From: Plicaturopsis crispa FD-325 SS-3
Taxonomy: Eukaryota; Basidiomycota; Agaricomycetes; Amylocorticiales; Amylocorticiaceae
Length of the DNA stretch: 64,000 nt
Reading direction: 5' to 3'
Assembly: GCA_000827205.1 (NCBI GenBank)
Contig: KN832571.1
Coordinates: forward strand, 268,266 to 332,265
How positions within the stretch are numbered: position 1 is the first letter of the stretch; each line of letters starts with the position of its first letter. Both the position numbers and the translations under genes were made by a program. Below are positions 46,066 through 56,792 of the stretch, one piece after another. A model generated the notes under the pieces. The model worked only from the letters and a program-made list of their open reading frames with translations. It ran no database searches and was not told the DNA's origin.

Positions 46066-49000
46066 ATGCCGCACATTGACCCCTCTGCGACAAAAGTGAT
46101 CGGGCGCGACTCCTGTCGTTTCAAGGAGTCGTCAGTTTTTTTTAAAGCAAGTCCGAGTAGAAAGGCGTACCTCCTCCCTTCAGTCCCCTGTACAGACCGC
46201 TGCCACCATCCCATGAACATGGGCCCGCCTCCGACACTCTCGTTCGAGAATGCTTACTGGGAGCAGCACCTACCGGGCATGAAAAATGCCAGCCTCCAAA
46301 CGAGGCTGCACCTCGTACTATCATTAGCAATTTACCTGGCAGTCTCCGTGCAACAGCTCCTTGAGTTCATTTTTTCCACGGACATCAAACCGGTCAAGGA
46401 CCGGGCCTCGCGCTTCTTGGGCTATACACGATCAGCTCAGACCGAGGAACAACGCTTCTCACCACGGATGGTCTTCCAGCTCTGGCACACACGATGGCCA
46501 AAAGCGCAGAAGCATCTCCATGACATGATTATACCATGTGCATGCGAGATTGCTGTGGAGGAAAGCGACAAAATCATCAATGACCCCACCCTCCAGATAC
46601 GAGTCAAGAATCTTACCGTGTCAGCCATCCGCGACCTCCTGCAGCCGAAGACGATTGTCGAAAAGTACAAGACAGCGGCACCGTTCATTTACGATGTTCT
46701 GTATGCGTTTTCAGCTTCGCCGAACCGCTACCGAAAGGAAAAACAACAGAGTGAGGAGCGGAAAAAAAGAGAGGGGGCCAGCGGCGGCATGGGTGCAGAC
46801 GTCTCACCAAGCGATGAAGAGGACTGGGATGATGACCCCAATGCTGCCCATGACGAGGATGGAAAGGCGCAGGAGAAGGCACAACCGTGGGCGGAGGGAC
46901 TAGAGGGGTTCACACGTAATCCTGTATTTGTGAGTGAAACCGTGGGTCACGAACAAGAAAGACGACTCACCTACGAGCTGAGCAGGCAATAGTCATGGCT
47001 ATCACGATGCTCGCATTTGTCCGCAATCGTTCAACAAATGCTTTGCCCCTCCTACTCGGACTCTTCTTCAAGATATCGGGGACCAGCACGCGTGTCTTGT
47101 CCATGCTGAGTAACATCGGAGTTTGCGTGTCCAGCAACACAGTCGAGCGCCTCAAAAAGCGCATCTCCGAGGACGCGATAGCATTTGCGGTCGATCTAAT
47201 CAAGAGCGGACAGCTGTTCTGCGTGGTTTTCGACAACATCAATATCTTCCAGCGAAAATTTCAACAGCGGACAACTAACCGTAACTCGATGATAAATGCA
47301 ACAAACTGTGCTATAATCGGCATTGATGGTGCAGACACTGCCGCAGAAGACCTGGACGCAAAGCTCAGTATGCGCGGAAATCGTGCACAGGCCACACCCC
47401 GGGATATCTTTGCAACGCAAGAGGATGATGCCCACATGAAACTGGCATTTGAGGCATTGATTGCCGATATGTTGGTGCGATACTGTCCAGGAAGCACAAA
47501 ATGGGAGGATCGTACCAAGATGCTCGAGGAGATATTGGCGGCGGTGCCTACGGACAGACCGCTGAAGGCCGAGAAGACTGATACACGACCGTTCGGGGTC
47601 TTCGACGTGAACGAAGGGTCTAAAAAGGGGTTAATCAAAGTTCTCGAGGCCATACGAGAACGTTCCACACTCACCGTTCAGGAGTGGTCTGCCAAAGCCC
47701 GAATCATAATCGGCGACTGGCTCACAGCAAATAACCTCCGCGCGGCACGACGGGACCGCACCGACGATGTCAACGCAATGGAGCGGGTCGATTATCCTGA
47801 GGAGCTCAGTGCGCTTTGGCATTACGCGCTCCAAGCGACGCATATGATAATGCGCACCCATTATGGACACGCCGTTCTCGACCCTTCCTCGCTCGCTGCA
47901 CACAAAGGCCTTCTCCATCGAGTGTGGGACGTGAACAAGCCAAACTATGCTGCGGCCAAGGCACTGATACGACACTCGTTAATTGCTCGTCTACTACATA
48001 TTGTTATGTGAGCTAACACACCGTTTATTGATTTGCTGAAGCTCTAGACACTGACCATCGTATGATTATCGCAGGGTAATGCAAAACATGACACTCTGGT
48101 CAGAGTTGAATGCATGGCGGCCAACTTTAGAGGATATAAAGGCAATATCTAAGGAAATCGGCGATCAGTTTACAACAACAACGGCTGCCGAAAACGCAAA
48201 AGACGGCGGCGACGATTACCTGGCTCATGAGATATATTTCATCCGCGACGCACTGTTCTTCTGCGAATTCGAGCACGCAATCAGCTATGCCGACGCTGGG
48301 CGTGTCCTACGTGTGCTCAAATACTGGGCATTTGCTTTCAGAGGCGCGGGGCAGCACAATTACGCTCGCGAGTGTCTTGAAGTCCTGCTCAAATGGAAAT
48401 ATGAGCTTACGACTGCCCTTCGTACTGCGCTCGAGAAGTCCTGGTTCGTGAACCGATGGGGAATTGACGGCCGATGGATACCCGCAGATCTGTACTTAGA
48501 ACAACTGAACTTTTGGGTTAAAGTGCGTACGGCTCTTCCAAATAAAGTCGTTGTCGTACTCACTATGTGCTGTCAGCGTGTTTTCATCGCACAGGGAAAT
48601 GGTGTAACTGTTGAGTATATCATCGAGAAAGGTTCTGCTTGCGTAGAGGCGTTCCGTGATATCACACACCTTGTTGCAAATTTCTTCGGCGACGCCGACC
48701 GGGCACGGAGATCCAAGGAGCTTGCGTTTGCAGAGGATATGCGTGTCCTAGTGGAGGAGATGGTGAGAAAGAATGCACATGTCTTGTCGACAACGGGAAA
48801 CTTCGTACCGGCACCATCAAAGAAGAAGTCGAACGCCAAAGATATGAACGACCCGGAGCCTCCGCGCTCTGCTATTGTCGACGTGATGGTCATCGGAGCA
48901 GAAGTCTGGAACCAAGGGAAGTTCACAGAATACATAGAAAAAACAACGTACGATCCAGCCGTGGGATATCCGATCTACAGTGCTGCCGAGGAACGACCAC

Positions 49001-49176
49001 TACCACACGACACTAGGCTGAACAACAACACAGTCTTTGATAATATTGCATCAGACCCTATGGATCATAGTGGGTACGAAGATCTTCATGGTGACGAGAA
49101 TGAAACTACCGGGGGGTCCACGGCTGGTGCACTGGGTGGTGGGGATGAGTTTGCAAATGGGGAGGTATCGTGGTAG
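46066..49176 (+). CDS. DUF6589-like protein, candidate transposition protein
   Basis: Exons 46066-46929, 46986-48007 and 48075-49176 join in frame to 995 residues. There are no known catalytic domains. The overall look (long, no low complexity, moderately hydrophobic helices, then the phrases GQLFCVVFDNINIFQRKFQQ and VFIAQGNGVTVEYIIEKGSA) resembles basidiomycete proteins annotated as DUF6589. The FDNINIF strand followed by conserved polar residues, with further acidic residues downstream, could be part of an RNase-H-like nuclease fold, but that is speculation. A Glu/Asp-rich linker (DVSPSDEEDWDDDPNAAHDE) lies near residues 245-265. The gene sits inside the terminal inverted repeats and converges with the RecQ gene. 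The start could also be Met 46213 (MNMGPPPTLSFENAYW). The assignment to DUF6589 is from memory of the family, so it is moderately sure. Confidence 0.65.
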
Positions 49177-51933
49177 TATATCCGGTATGTGTAGTATGTG
49201 ATGGCCCGGGCGCGTAGAATGCACCGAATTGATATGGACTGGCCGGTAGAAATGCCGGCGTAGGCAGGTAATCATTTGGATAAGGGGTGTGAAAGGACGA
49301 AGGACCGGGAAGATCTTGGGCTTGAAACGAGTTCGGAGTCCCCCAGCCATGCGAATAATCTTGTGGCAAAGCTGAGGGCGGCACAGAATGGGCGTATGGT
49401 AGTGGCGTGGAATAGATCACACGAGGATCGGGAAAGTGTGATCTGTGGACTTGAGAGGTAGAGAAAGGTGAAGAATTGATGGCTGCATCAAAGCGACCTA
49501 AGTCACGAAATGTAGGTCGTGGTTGAGGGTAGAGTGTTCGGCCTGCAGATGAACCAGGCGAAGGTGTAGCAGGCAGCGCGGCACTCCGGGTCCCCACTAT
49601 GTGTAACGAGGTTAGTCCTCGCTGCATTGGCTAGTAGCGATGGATAAAAACGCACCTTGACGAAACTCGGAGAGACTGCGCGCTGGACTCTCACCAAAAA
49701 TCGGTTGCGGGATACGTGCTCGAGGTGTTGCATCATCGTCGCGCACCTTCTTGCGTGCACGACGCTGCGACGTTGGTGTGGAGAATGTCCTTGCGTACGC
49801 GCACCACTCCGAGATCACAGATGCAACGCTGGAGAGGTCATCATCCGTAGCAAGATCCCACTTCACGCGCTTGCGGATAGCTTTGGGGTTGATAGTTGCC
49901 TCGTTCAAGAAGTCGGAGCCTTTGGAAACAAGGGAGTCGAGCACCTTGGGAGGAAGTAGTGTGTTGCGAGACATGAACGCACTTCCTCCAGACCTTGCAT
50001 GGAAGGCGTCTCGCCACGCGAGGAGGGACGTGCGCAGTCGGTCTGTGACATCGCTTGGCAGGGCATGAGTTCCGGTGAGAGGCTCGACATTCGTCGTGAT
50101 GGGGGTGTCGCCGCGGGAGAGATTAGATATGCTAGATGAGGGAGAAGACGGTCGTGTCGGAGGGAGGGCCAACGGATGAATAAAATCGGCAGCAAAAATG
50201 TGAAGGCGAGAGTCGTCTTTCTCAGCTGCCCGAGTATCGTGAAGCTGAGCAGGGTTGCAGTGGTTGCAGCACCTGTCAGAGGGCGGGGATCGGGATAGAT
50301 CAAGGACCGTCCAGTGCAGATCAAAAGATGACTGCAGTGATCGGTTTCCGGTGTGAGTAGGCCCGCCGAGAGGGAATAGCTCAGTGAATGTATTCAACCT
50401 CGTTGTCGGATGGAAGAGAGTCGACAGGTATTGATGTGCACAACCTGGTTGAAAGTCGTTAGCTTGGAGATCGCTAGCATGGGTAAAGCGTGAAAGATAA
50501 ATACCAATGGGGTGATCCGAACCAAGGTTAATGAACTCTTCGAGGCGAGAGTCGAGATTAGCACGCTTCTTAGTACTAGTCACCGGCTCGAGCTTCAGTT
50601 TCCGGCGCCCCTTGACTTGCTGTACCGCAAGACCGACAGGCGGAGGCTTCGGACGGAAGGCCCACCCAGGAACGAGCAGGATGCATGTGGCTTTAGTCAA
50701 CCGATCGCGCCCAGCGCGCCCCCAACGTTGCGCGACGGTAGCGAGTGATTTCGGACAGCCAAAGATGACGGAATACCGTACATCGGGGACATTGCACCCC
50801 ATACCGGCGGCATCTGTTGCGCACAGAATGCGGATGTGCCCATTCGAAAACCCCTCCCAGCTCCTCGTCTTCGCCTCCTCCGATAGGTTAGATGAGAACG
50901 GCTGTACACAGTCTCGCAGATGGGCGGGTAGGCACTTCCGAAGGGTGCGAACGGCAAGCCGACACTCGGCCTCGGAGTTGAAGTAAAATAGGCATTTATC
51001 GATGGCCTCACGTTGAGTGTCGGCGTTGAGGATTTTTGGGAGGAGATTGAGGGCGTCGAGGACAGGATTCTTTGTGTTTTTAAGTTCACGGGTGAGAAAA
51101 AGAAGATTAGGTCGGTCGGACCCGACATCGATTCCCCAGAAGGGCCTGTGACCGAAGCCGAGGGAGTCCCAGATTACTTCGAAGGTAGATGTGGCTGCGG
51201 TCGCTGTGCATGCGACGAATGGTACCTCCTGGCCTGTAAAATTGCGAAGGCTGTCGAGTTTCCGATAGTCGGGGCGGAATTCGTCGCCACCCCACTCGTC
51301 GACGCAGTGGGCCTCGTCTGTGACCATGGCCGTGAGACGTCCGCGGAACTTTGGGTCTTTCCATAGCTTCGTGAAGCTGTCCGACCGCGCCATCTCGGGG
51401 GATATGTACGCGAGCTGCGCGTCCGTGCGCAGATCCTTCCACAAGCCGGCGGCGCCTGTGGTGTCCTCGTTGATCGCAAGAGCCTTGATTCCCTTTGCAG
51501 TCGCTTGGAGCACCTTCCCAAACGTCTCGGTGAGCATCATGCATGACTGTATTGTGTCACAAGAACGTACCTGATCATATTCGAGTGCTTTCAGAGGACT
51601 AATGACGACTACCAGCTTTTTGCTCCCCCCGAGGACGGCTAAGCCTTGGAAGATGAGACTTTTTCCATAGCCTGTGCCAGCGCAGAAGATGCTATCGTAA
51701 CCCTGCAGGATTCGCATGACAAGCGCGACCTGCCAGCTATCCGGGATATAGTCAAGCTGGAGCTTGGACACGAGCTGGGCGCTAGTTTTTTCGTGTGTCG
51801 ACAAGTGTCTAGGAAGGGGTTTTATTCCTCGAAGTCGTTGTGAAGCAGGCGCCTTACGACGTCGAGGAGTACCTGGAGAGCGCTGTGTTTGGCCAGAGCG
51901 CGAGCGAGGCGGTGTTGCTGGCCGTGACTGCAT
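49106..51933 (-). CDS. RecQ-type DEAD/H helicase
   Basis: This is a predicted 3'-5' DNA helicase. Exons 51933-49656 and 49596-49106 join in frame to about 922 residues. A 45-nt stretch at 51570-51526 with GT..AG ends may be a further intron, since its loss keeps the frame. The helicase motifs are Walker A CAGTGYGKSLIF (about 84-95), SPLKALEYDQ, DEAHCVDEWGGDEFRPDY, CTATAA, and motifs V-VI ILCATDAAGMGCNVPD and QRWGRAGRD. DEAHCVDEWG is RecQ-like. A cysteine/His cluster (RCCNHCNP) follows the helicase core. The basic N-terminus (RSRSGQTQRSPGTPRRRKAP) and the Pro/His/Ser-rich C-terminus look disordered. It overlaps the convergent DUF6589-like gene by 71 bp at their 3' ends. It probably unwinds element ends or aids host repair during transposition; that is inference. 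Confidence 0.85.
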
Positions 51934-52436
51934 TGTAATGGTGAGAGGTAAAGAGGATCTTGTACAACGTGAGGCGCGTCTTCACGCGACCGAAAGACTT
52001 GACGCGTCAAATTCGTGCTTGATTCACTGCATTCACCTTTCAGCAATTTTGCTGAGCGCAATACTGCAGATCTCCCTTTGACATTAGAGACGTACATGAC
52101 CAGATTTCGAATGCGCGAACGACTGTGAGCTCGAATTTTTTCTCTCTCCCCTTCCGCTCTACCTTAAGGCCGATAGGCAACACGTCGTTTTGAGTTGAAT
52201 GACGCGTCACTTCGACAGTCAGTATCACTAGATATACATCCGGCAAAAATGAACAAAAAATGAGAAGCTATAGTTCGAGATACATACATGAATCTGTGCA
52301 CCATGGCTGAAGTAATTCGAGCTCGCATTGAAGCTGTACGATAATCGTAACGTCCTGGCATATTTCCCCATCTTGGTACAAGCCCCTTCTCCAAAGGTGT
52401 TGCGGAGCGTGAAATATTTATTTGAACTACCTCATA

Positions 52437-52610
52437 CGGAGAAGGGGCTTGATCCGAACCTACAAGGCCTTGGGAGTTGTGAATGGATTAGAGTTGCTGA
52501 GTTTGAATTAAGTCATGTGATTTTCGGATAGCGCCGAAAGTGGCTGTCAGAGTGAATGTCGACTTAGCATTTATTTCACAACTCCCAAGGCCGGGTGGTT
52601 AGGAGCCTGG
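52437..52610. repeat. Right terminal inverted repeat, intact
   Basis: This 174-bp repeat pairs with the split left repeat. It contains GGCCTTGGGAGTTGTGAA at 52466-52483 and its inverse at 52575-52592. Just inside it, GAAGGGGCTT-type motifs recur on both arms. Confidence 0.85.
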
Positions 52611-52618
52611 GTAAACGC

Positions 52619-53060
52619 TCTCACTGTCAGATCTTCGGGCTCCCCACTATGCAGCCAGAGCGATGAGGCGCCTACAGCCGCCTACATGGACTCAATATAA
52701 GGGGAGCATCGAATAGCTACAGAACTGAGTGTTTGACACAATTTTGGATAGATGAATTGAGGCATAAAACCGATATGAAAGGGTTGTGCATTGGTCAGAA
52801 ATCATCTCGTATGTAGCGAACAGATTGGAACAAACTGAGCACCCCTCAATTCTGGTAATGTTTGGCCATGCCAGATGCAGGAATGCATGTCTCCTTTGCA
52901 CCTAACGAGTCCTGAGGATAAGAGATGGTGAAGTAATGTAAAGCAGCGTTGGACATACCTTGTGATCTGTGAGGAGTGGCAGGACCTGCATAAATTATTC
53001 ACCTGCAGGTCAAACAGCGCGATATAGGGCATCCAGAGAACAGAAGGTGACCAGAACGGC
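52619..53060. other. Intergenic, nothing recognised
   Basis: This lies between the element's target copy and the 3' end of the racemase-family gene. Confidence 0.4.
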
Positions 53061-53920
53061 CTAACCAAAATACTTCTGCCTCGATAAGCCGGTCAATAGT
53101 TCGACGGCAGCCTTGGCACCGTCGACAACAGCAATCTGTTGTGCGCCGCCAGCGCGAGCGCCATCGCGCACGATCGCTTCCATTCCTGACATCCCTGAGA
53201 CGACGAGAAATGAGAATTCTCAACACAGAGAAGTACAGAAAATCACGTTAAATTACCTGCACATCCCAAGATAATGACGTCGGCACCCTTCTGCGCAAGA
53301 GCTTTTGCGGCTTCTTTCACCCTTGCCACCGTCTCAGGCTCTTGGTCGTGCAGCTCCAGAACGCCTAAGCCGGTCGGCTCAACACCGAGGAACCGGTCTG
53401 AGCCTCCAGCCCCTAGGAATGCGCGCACGGCATCCGTCAAGCGGTTCCGCCAGCCCACGCCGGTGGTGATGATGCCAAAGCGCGACCCAACCAACAGTGC
53501 ATGCGATATTGCGGCCTCAAAAATGCCCATGATCGGGCGATCAAACCCGCCTTCTTTGAGCATGCGCGTAAGGGGGTGATCAGAGAAGCAGGCGACTAGG
53601 TATGCGTCGTACATGGGTCCTACCCAGTCGACGTGTGCTCGGATGTCTGCATAGCATACAGCAGCGGACATGACTGCAGTCGTTTCGTCGTCGATGGAGG
53701 CAGGGGCACGAGCAGAGCCTGTGAAATAGACCAGCGCGACGTTGCGTGAACATAACGGCAGTAGGCTTTCCCTCAGGCCACTGGTTATAGATCTCGAGGA
53801 GTTGGGATTAATAACGAGGATTTTTACTCGGTTGACTTCGATTGCACAGCACCAATCTTGCTCCATAATGTCCGATCCAGCGACGGGACAGACTTGGGGG
53901 GTGGGCGAGTCTGAAGACAT
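53061..53920 (-). CDS. Asp/Glu/hydantoin racemase-family protein (DCG1-like)
   Basis: Exons 53920-53257 and 53194-53061 join in frame to 265 residues. The family start VKILVINPNSSRSITSGL is clear, followed by IDDETTAVMSAAV and YDAYLVACFSDHPLTRML with the first candidate catalytic Cys. Next come GIFEAAISHALLVGSRFGII and TTGVGWRNRL. The second catalytic Cys is in ADVIILGCAGMSGMEA, reached across the intron. The product ends VVDGAKAAVELLTGL. Related enzymes racemise hydantoins or act in allantoin catabolism (yeast DCG1), but the substrate here is unknown. The first about 30 residues before VKILVINPNSS are unusual for the family. An additional intron there, or a later start, is possible. Confidence 0.88.
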
Positions 53921-54087
53921 AGTGGTGGAGGCAGAAGGCAAGAACTTTTCAGTGTCTGGAACCTGGTCGCGTCTGAAGAATACGAGCGCGTAGCCCCTTT
54001 CCTTCTTACCACCACTGTTCCGCGCTTTCCTCGACAACTGCTCGGTTTGCGCATTGCATCTTGAATACGGTCTCTACGATAAACGAC

Positions 54088-55903
54088 ATGTACAAATCAC
54101 AAAAGCCTCTTGTTGACCCAAAGAATCCCCTCTATTGCCCGACTGTATCTCCAGCTTCTTATGTACACTCCCTCCGAGACCGAATCCATGGCCGTCCGGA
54201 ACCTCGCAGCACACGGACTCAAGACGAAGCTTTGTTCTACTCTTTTGCGCGAATTCTCGACCAAGCTCTGTTTGTTGACGAACATGTCCCCGACCAACCT
54301 TGTTTGCAAGATCGCGCCTCCGAATCTGCCTCCGCACCTCCGAGCATCGAAAGCATTCACCAGATCTCGCCTTGGGAGCCTCAAGTTCTCGCTCGGAGCC
54401 CTTCTCAAGACGATCTATCCGAACTGGTCACGTATCGTCGTCGCAGAAACACCCCGGCTGCACCCCGATTCCATCTGAGCCTCAAGCGCAGCCGTTCAGC
54501 GTCCTCCTCGGATTCATCCGCGGACTTCAGTGACCTTAAAGGCTCGGTCAAACACGGAAAATCATCACACACCCAACATGATAGCTCGTTCGATATCAGC
54601 GGCGAAGGTGAAGAACTCGACTATTTTCCTGCTATCCCGACGTCTTCGCCTGGTCCTGTAAGTCTGTACCCTCATGGACCTCCTGGTCTGGCAATCGGCG
54701 GCACATATCTTTCAAAGGGTAACCTCCATTCGTGGCTCTGCGTGCCGTTTCTCCCGCTGATTTTGGCCAGGGGACGATGACCCCAGCAGTGCCGTTAGTC
54801 GTTCCAACGATCTAACGGCACTAATCACCCTTCTTGATGGTGTACTACCCGAAATCAGGCTGAAGAGCGTTGTCTCTACTATGGACTCTCCAACCGTACA
54901 AAAAATTGTCGATATACTTGCGCACAACGGTTAGTCTTCTCTCCTTATCGTAGCTGTGCACTTACAAATACCCTTTTTCATTGGGATAGGACATCTGACC
55001 GTACCCGTCTTGAACATCCTCAGAACAACTTCCATCGGCAGCATCCACTTGACCGCATCGATGGTTGATGCTGACGGCCTCAATTTGGCTGGAAGAGATG
55101 TCTTGAAAGGTGATCTACAATGGGCAATACCTTGTCTTTTAATTAACACAACCGTAGTTTTCAGAATACCAAAGTCGTTCCTACGTTTGACTGAGCTCCA
55201 TATGAGCGACGCCCCCCTCGGAGATTTCGACCTCGTCAACATTCACCATCTTCCTGCCCTGAAAACTCTCACATTGGATAACACCGGCATTGGAAATGAA
55301 GCGTACGATACAACCCTTTTGCTTCTATTTGTATCTACTGACTTTATATCTTTACACAGCGTCTACCTTCTCGTTAGCCTCAAGAACACCTTAGCCCATC
55401 TCTCTCTTTGCGCGAACCCACATATCGACGATGACGCAGTTTCTGCTCTTTTGCTACTCACAGAGCTTTCCTTTCTCTCAATACTCGACACCGGGATCGG
55501 AATGGTCGGGCTTCGCAAGCTAGCCGTCACAATTAAGAGTGAACGTCGCGAAATTGACATCGAAATCCCAGCCTCCTGCGAAACCTATATCGACAGTACG
55601 TCTCTTCATTCACCTGCCTTACTCACTTCTGACTTCGACACAGACATGCAATCGAAATATCTGATCAATCCTAGTCCGCCGCTCATCAAGTCCCCTTCGG
55701 CCTGCGCTACGCTCTCTGTCGCAGCTCTGAAACGCAACCTCCTCGCGCACGCCGAATACAATGCCGATATCGTGGCTAATGGGACGAAGAACGGCATGGC
55801 TGAGCGGCTGCGCACGATCCTTCAGACGCGCAAGATGGATATCGTGGTTCGAAAGATGATCTGGCACGACGAGTCAGAAAGGGAGGTCGCCGCTAGGCTT
55901 TGA
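54088..55903 (+). CDS. Leucine-rich-repeat protein
   Basis: Exons 54088-54718, 54771-54929, 54990-55302, 55360-55595 and 55644-55903 join in frame to 532 residues. The N-terminal 200 residues are Ser/Pro-rich with Arg clusters ([20 protein letters not shown]). The centre has leucine-rich repeats of the ribonuclease-inhibitor type: [20 protein letters not shown], then [36 protein letters not shown] and [20 protein letters not shown]. The C-terminus is charged and helical. No catalytic motif was seen; LRR proteins bind partners. A candidate 55-nt intron near 55110 would break the frame, so I keep that stretch as coding. The gene is divergent from the racemase-family gene, with less than 170 bp between the starts, so they share a promoter region. 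Confidence 0.78.
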
Positions 55904-56792
55904 GTCACGGGCCTCTCGACGTTGCACAGGGTATGTTTTCATGGATGTCTTGTTTTCTGTTTTACTATCGCTTTCGAATCCTTGCAAAGTGTTTTCCTGT
56001 TTTGTGTGCATGTTTTCTCGTACCAGTGTAGCATCATTGATTCTGTATACCGAGCCAGTCAAACTGCGTCTGTTATAATTGGATACCTGTAGTCCATAGC
56101 ATATGTGTATGAACCTCTAGATTGAACGATGATCGATGAAAGCTGTTTGACGGGTTCGTGTTTGTGGTGTTCGCCGCTCATATCAATCAACGGGGCGGAG
56201 GCAAGGCGGGCCAGCTCTCTGAGATCGAGGACACGGACCGATTGGAGCCCCGTTAGACGAAGAGTTCAAGGACTGACGTCCACTCCTGGTCCACTCTGCT
56301 GCTGTAGAAGCATAGCGCACCCTGAAACGAGTCGACTAGAAGAGTTCAAAGTAGTGAGCTCGCGAGATCGTGTCCATTGATACATCGTTCATGGGGTACA
56401 ACACACCTAAAAGTTTCTCGAAGTCAAGACACCCAAGAAACGTCCAGCGGCGAAAATTCGAGGTCGGCCTGCTTGGGCGGTGTAAAGGAGGCTCAAAACT
56501 GGTTTATGCACACTCTGGCCCGCGAGCTTCTGGCCCAGGGAGAAGCGATGTGGTGCGATCAAGTTTGAGGGGAGCCTGTTTGACCTATGCTTGGTGAACA
56601 AATCTGCAGTCCATGGCTGGTCAGTATCGTAGGTTAGTGAGCAGCGGGTTTGACGGAGTGCCGGGAAAGTAGCCGTCTAAAACATTATTACTGATAACAA
56701 GATACGTTTATACAACCTTGTGTAACCGACTGAGAGAATCCGAAGGAAATGTCCCATATCCATGAACCAGAGATATCGATGCGAGAGAAAGT
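55904..56792. other. Convergent intergenic region, 0.9 kb
   Basis: This separates the LRR gene (plus) from the TBC gene (minus). Short open frames only; nothing supported. Confidence 0.4.

Larger units (their letters stand above)
44578..52610. mobile_element. Candidate 8-kb DNA transposon carrying DUF6589-like and RecQ genes
   Basis: Terminal inverted repeats bound a unit of 8033 bp, or 7.3 kb without the nested insert. The right repeat is 52437-52610. Its reverse complement matches the left repeat at 44578-44615 plus 45340-45473 almost base for base; the left copy is split by the insert at 44616-45337. The outer end reads CAGGCTCCTAACCACCCGGC. GTAAACGC flanks both sides (44570-44577 and 52611-52618), an apparent 7-8-bp target duplication. 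Inside are two convergent genes, a DUF6589-like protein (plus) and a RecQ-type helicase (minus). Each repeat also holds a pair of inverted 18-mers. Neither CACTA nor Tc1/mariner ends are present. The 8-bp duplication recalls hAT or KDZ elements, but the gene content does not. Confidence 0.75.

Noticed and set aside
52560-52680. tRNA-like sequence at the target site of the large element (GGTGGTAAACGCTCTCACTG)
   Set aside because: No T-arm or acceptor pairing could be drawn, so I do not call a tRNA gene or tRNA targeting.
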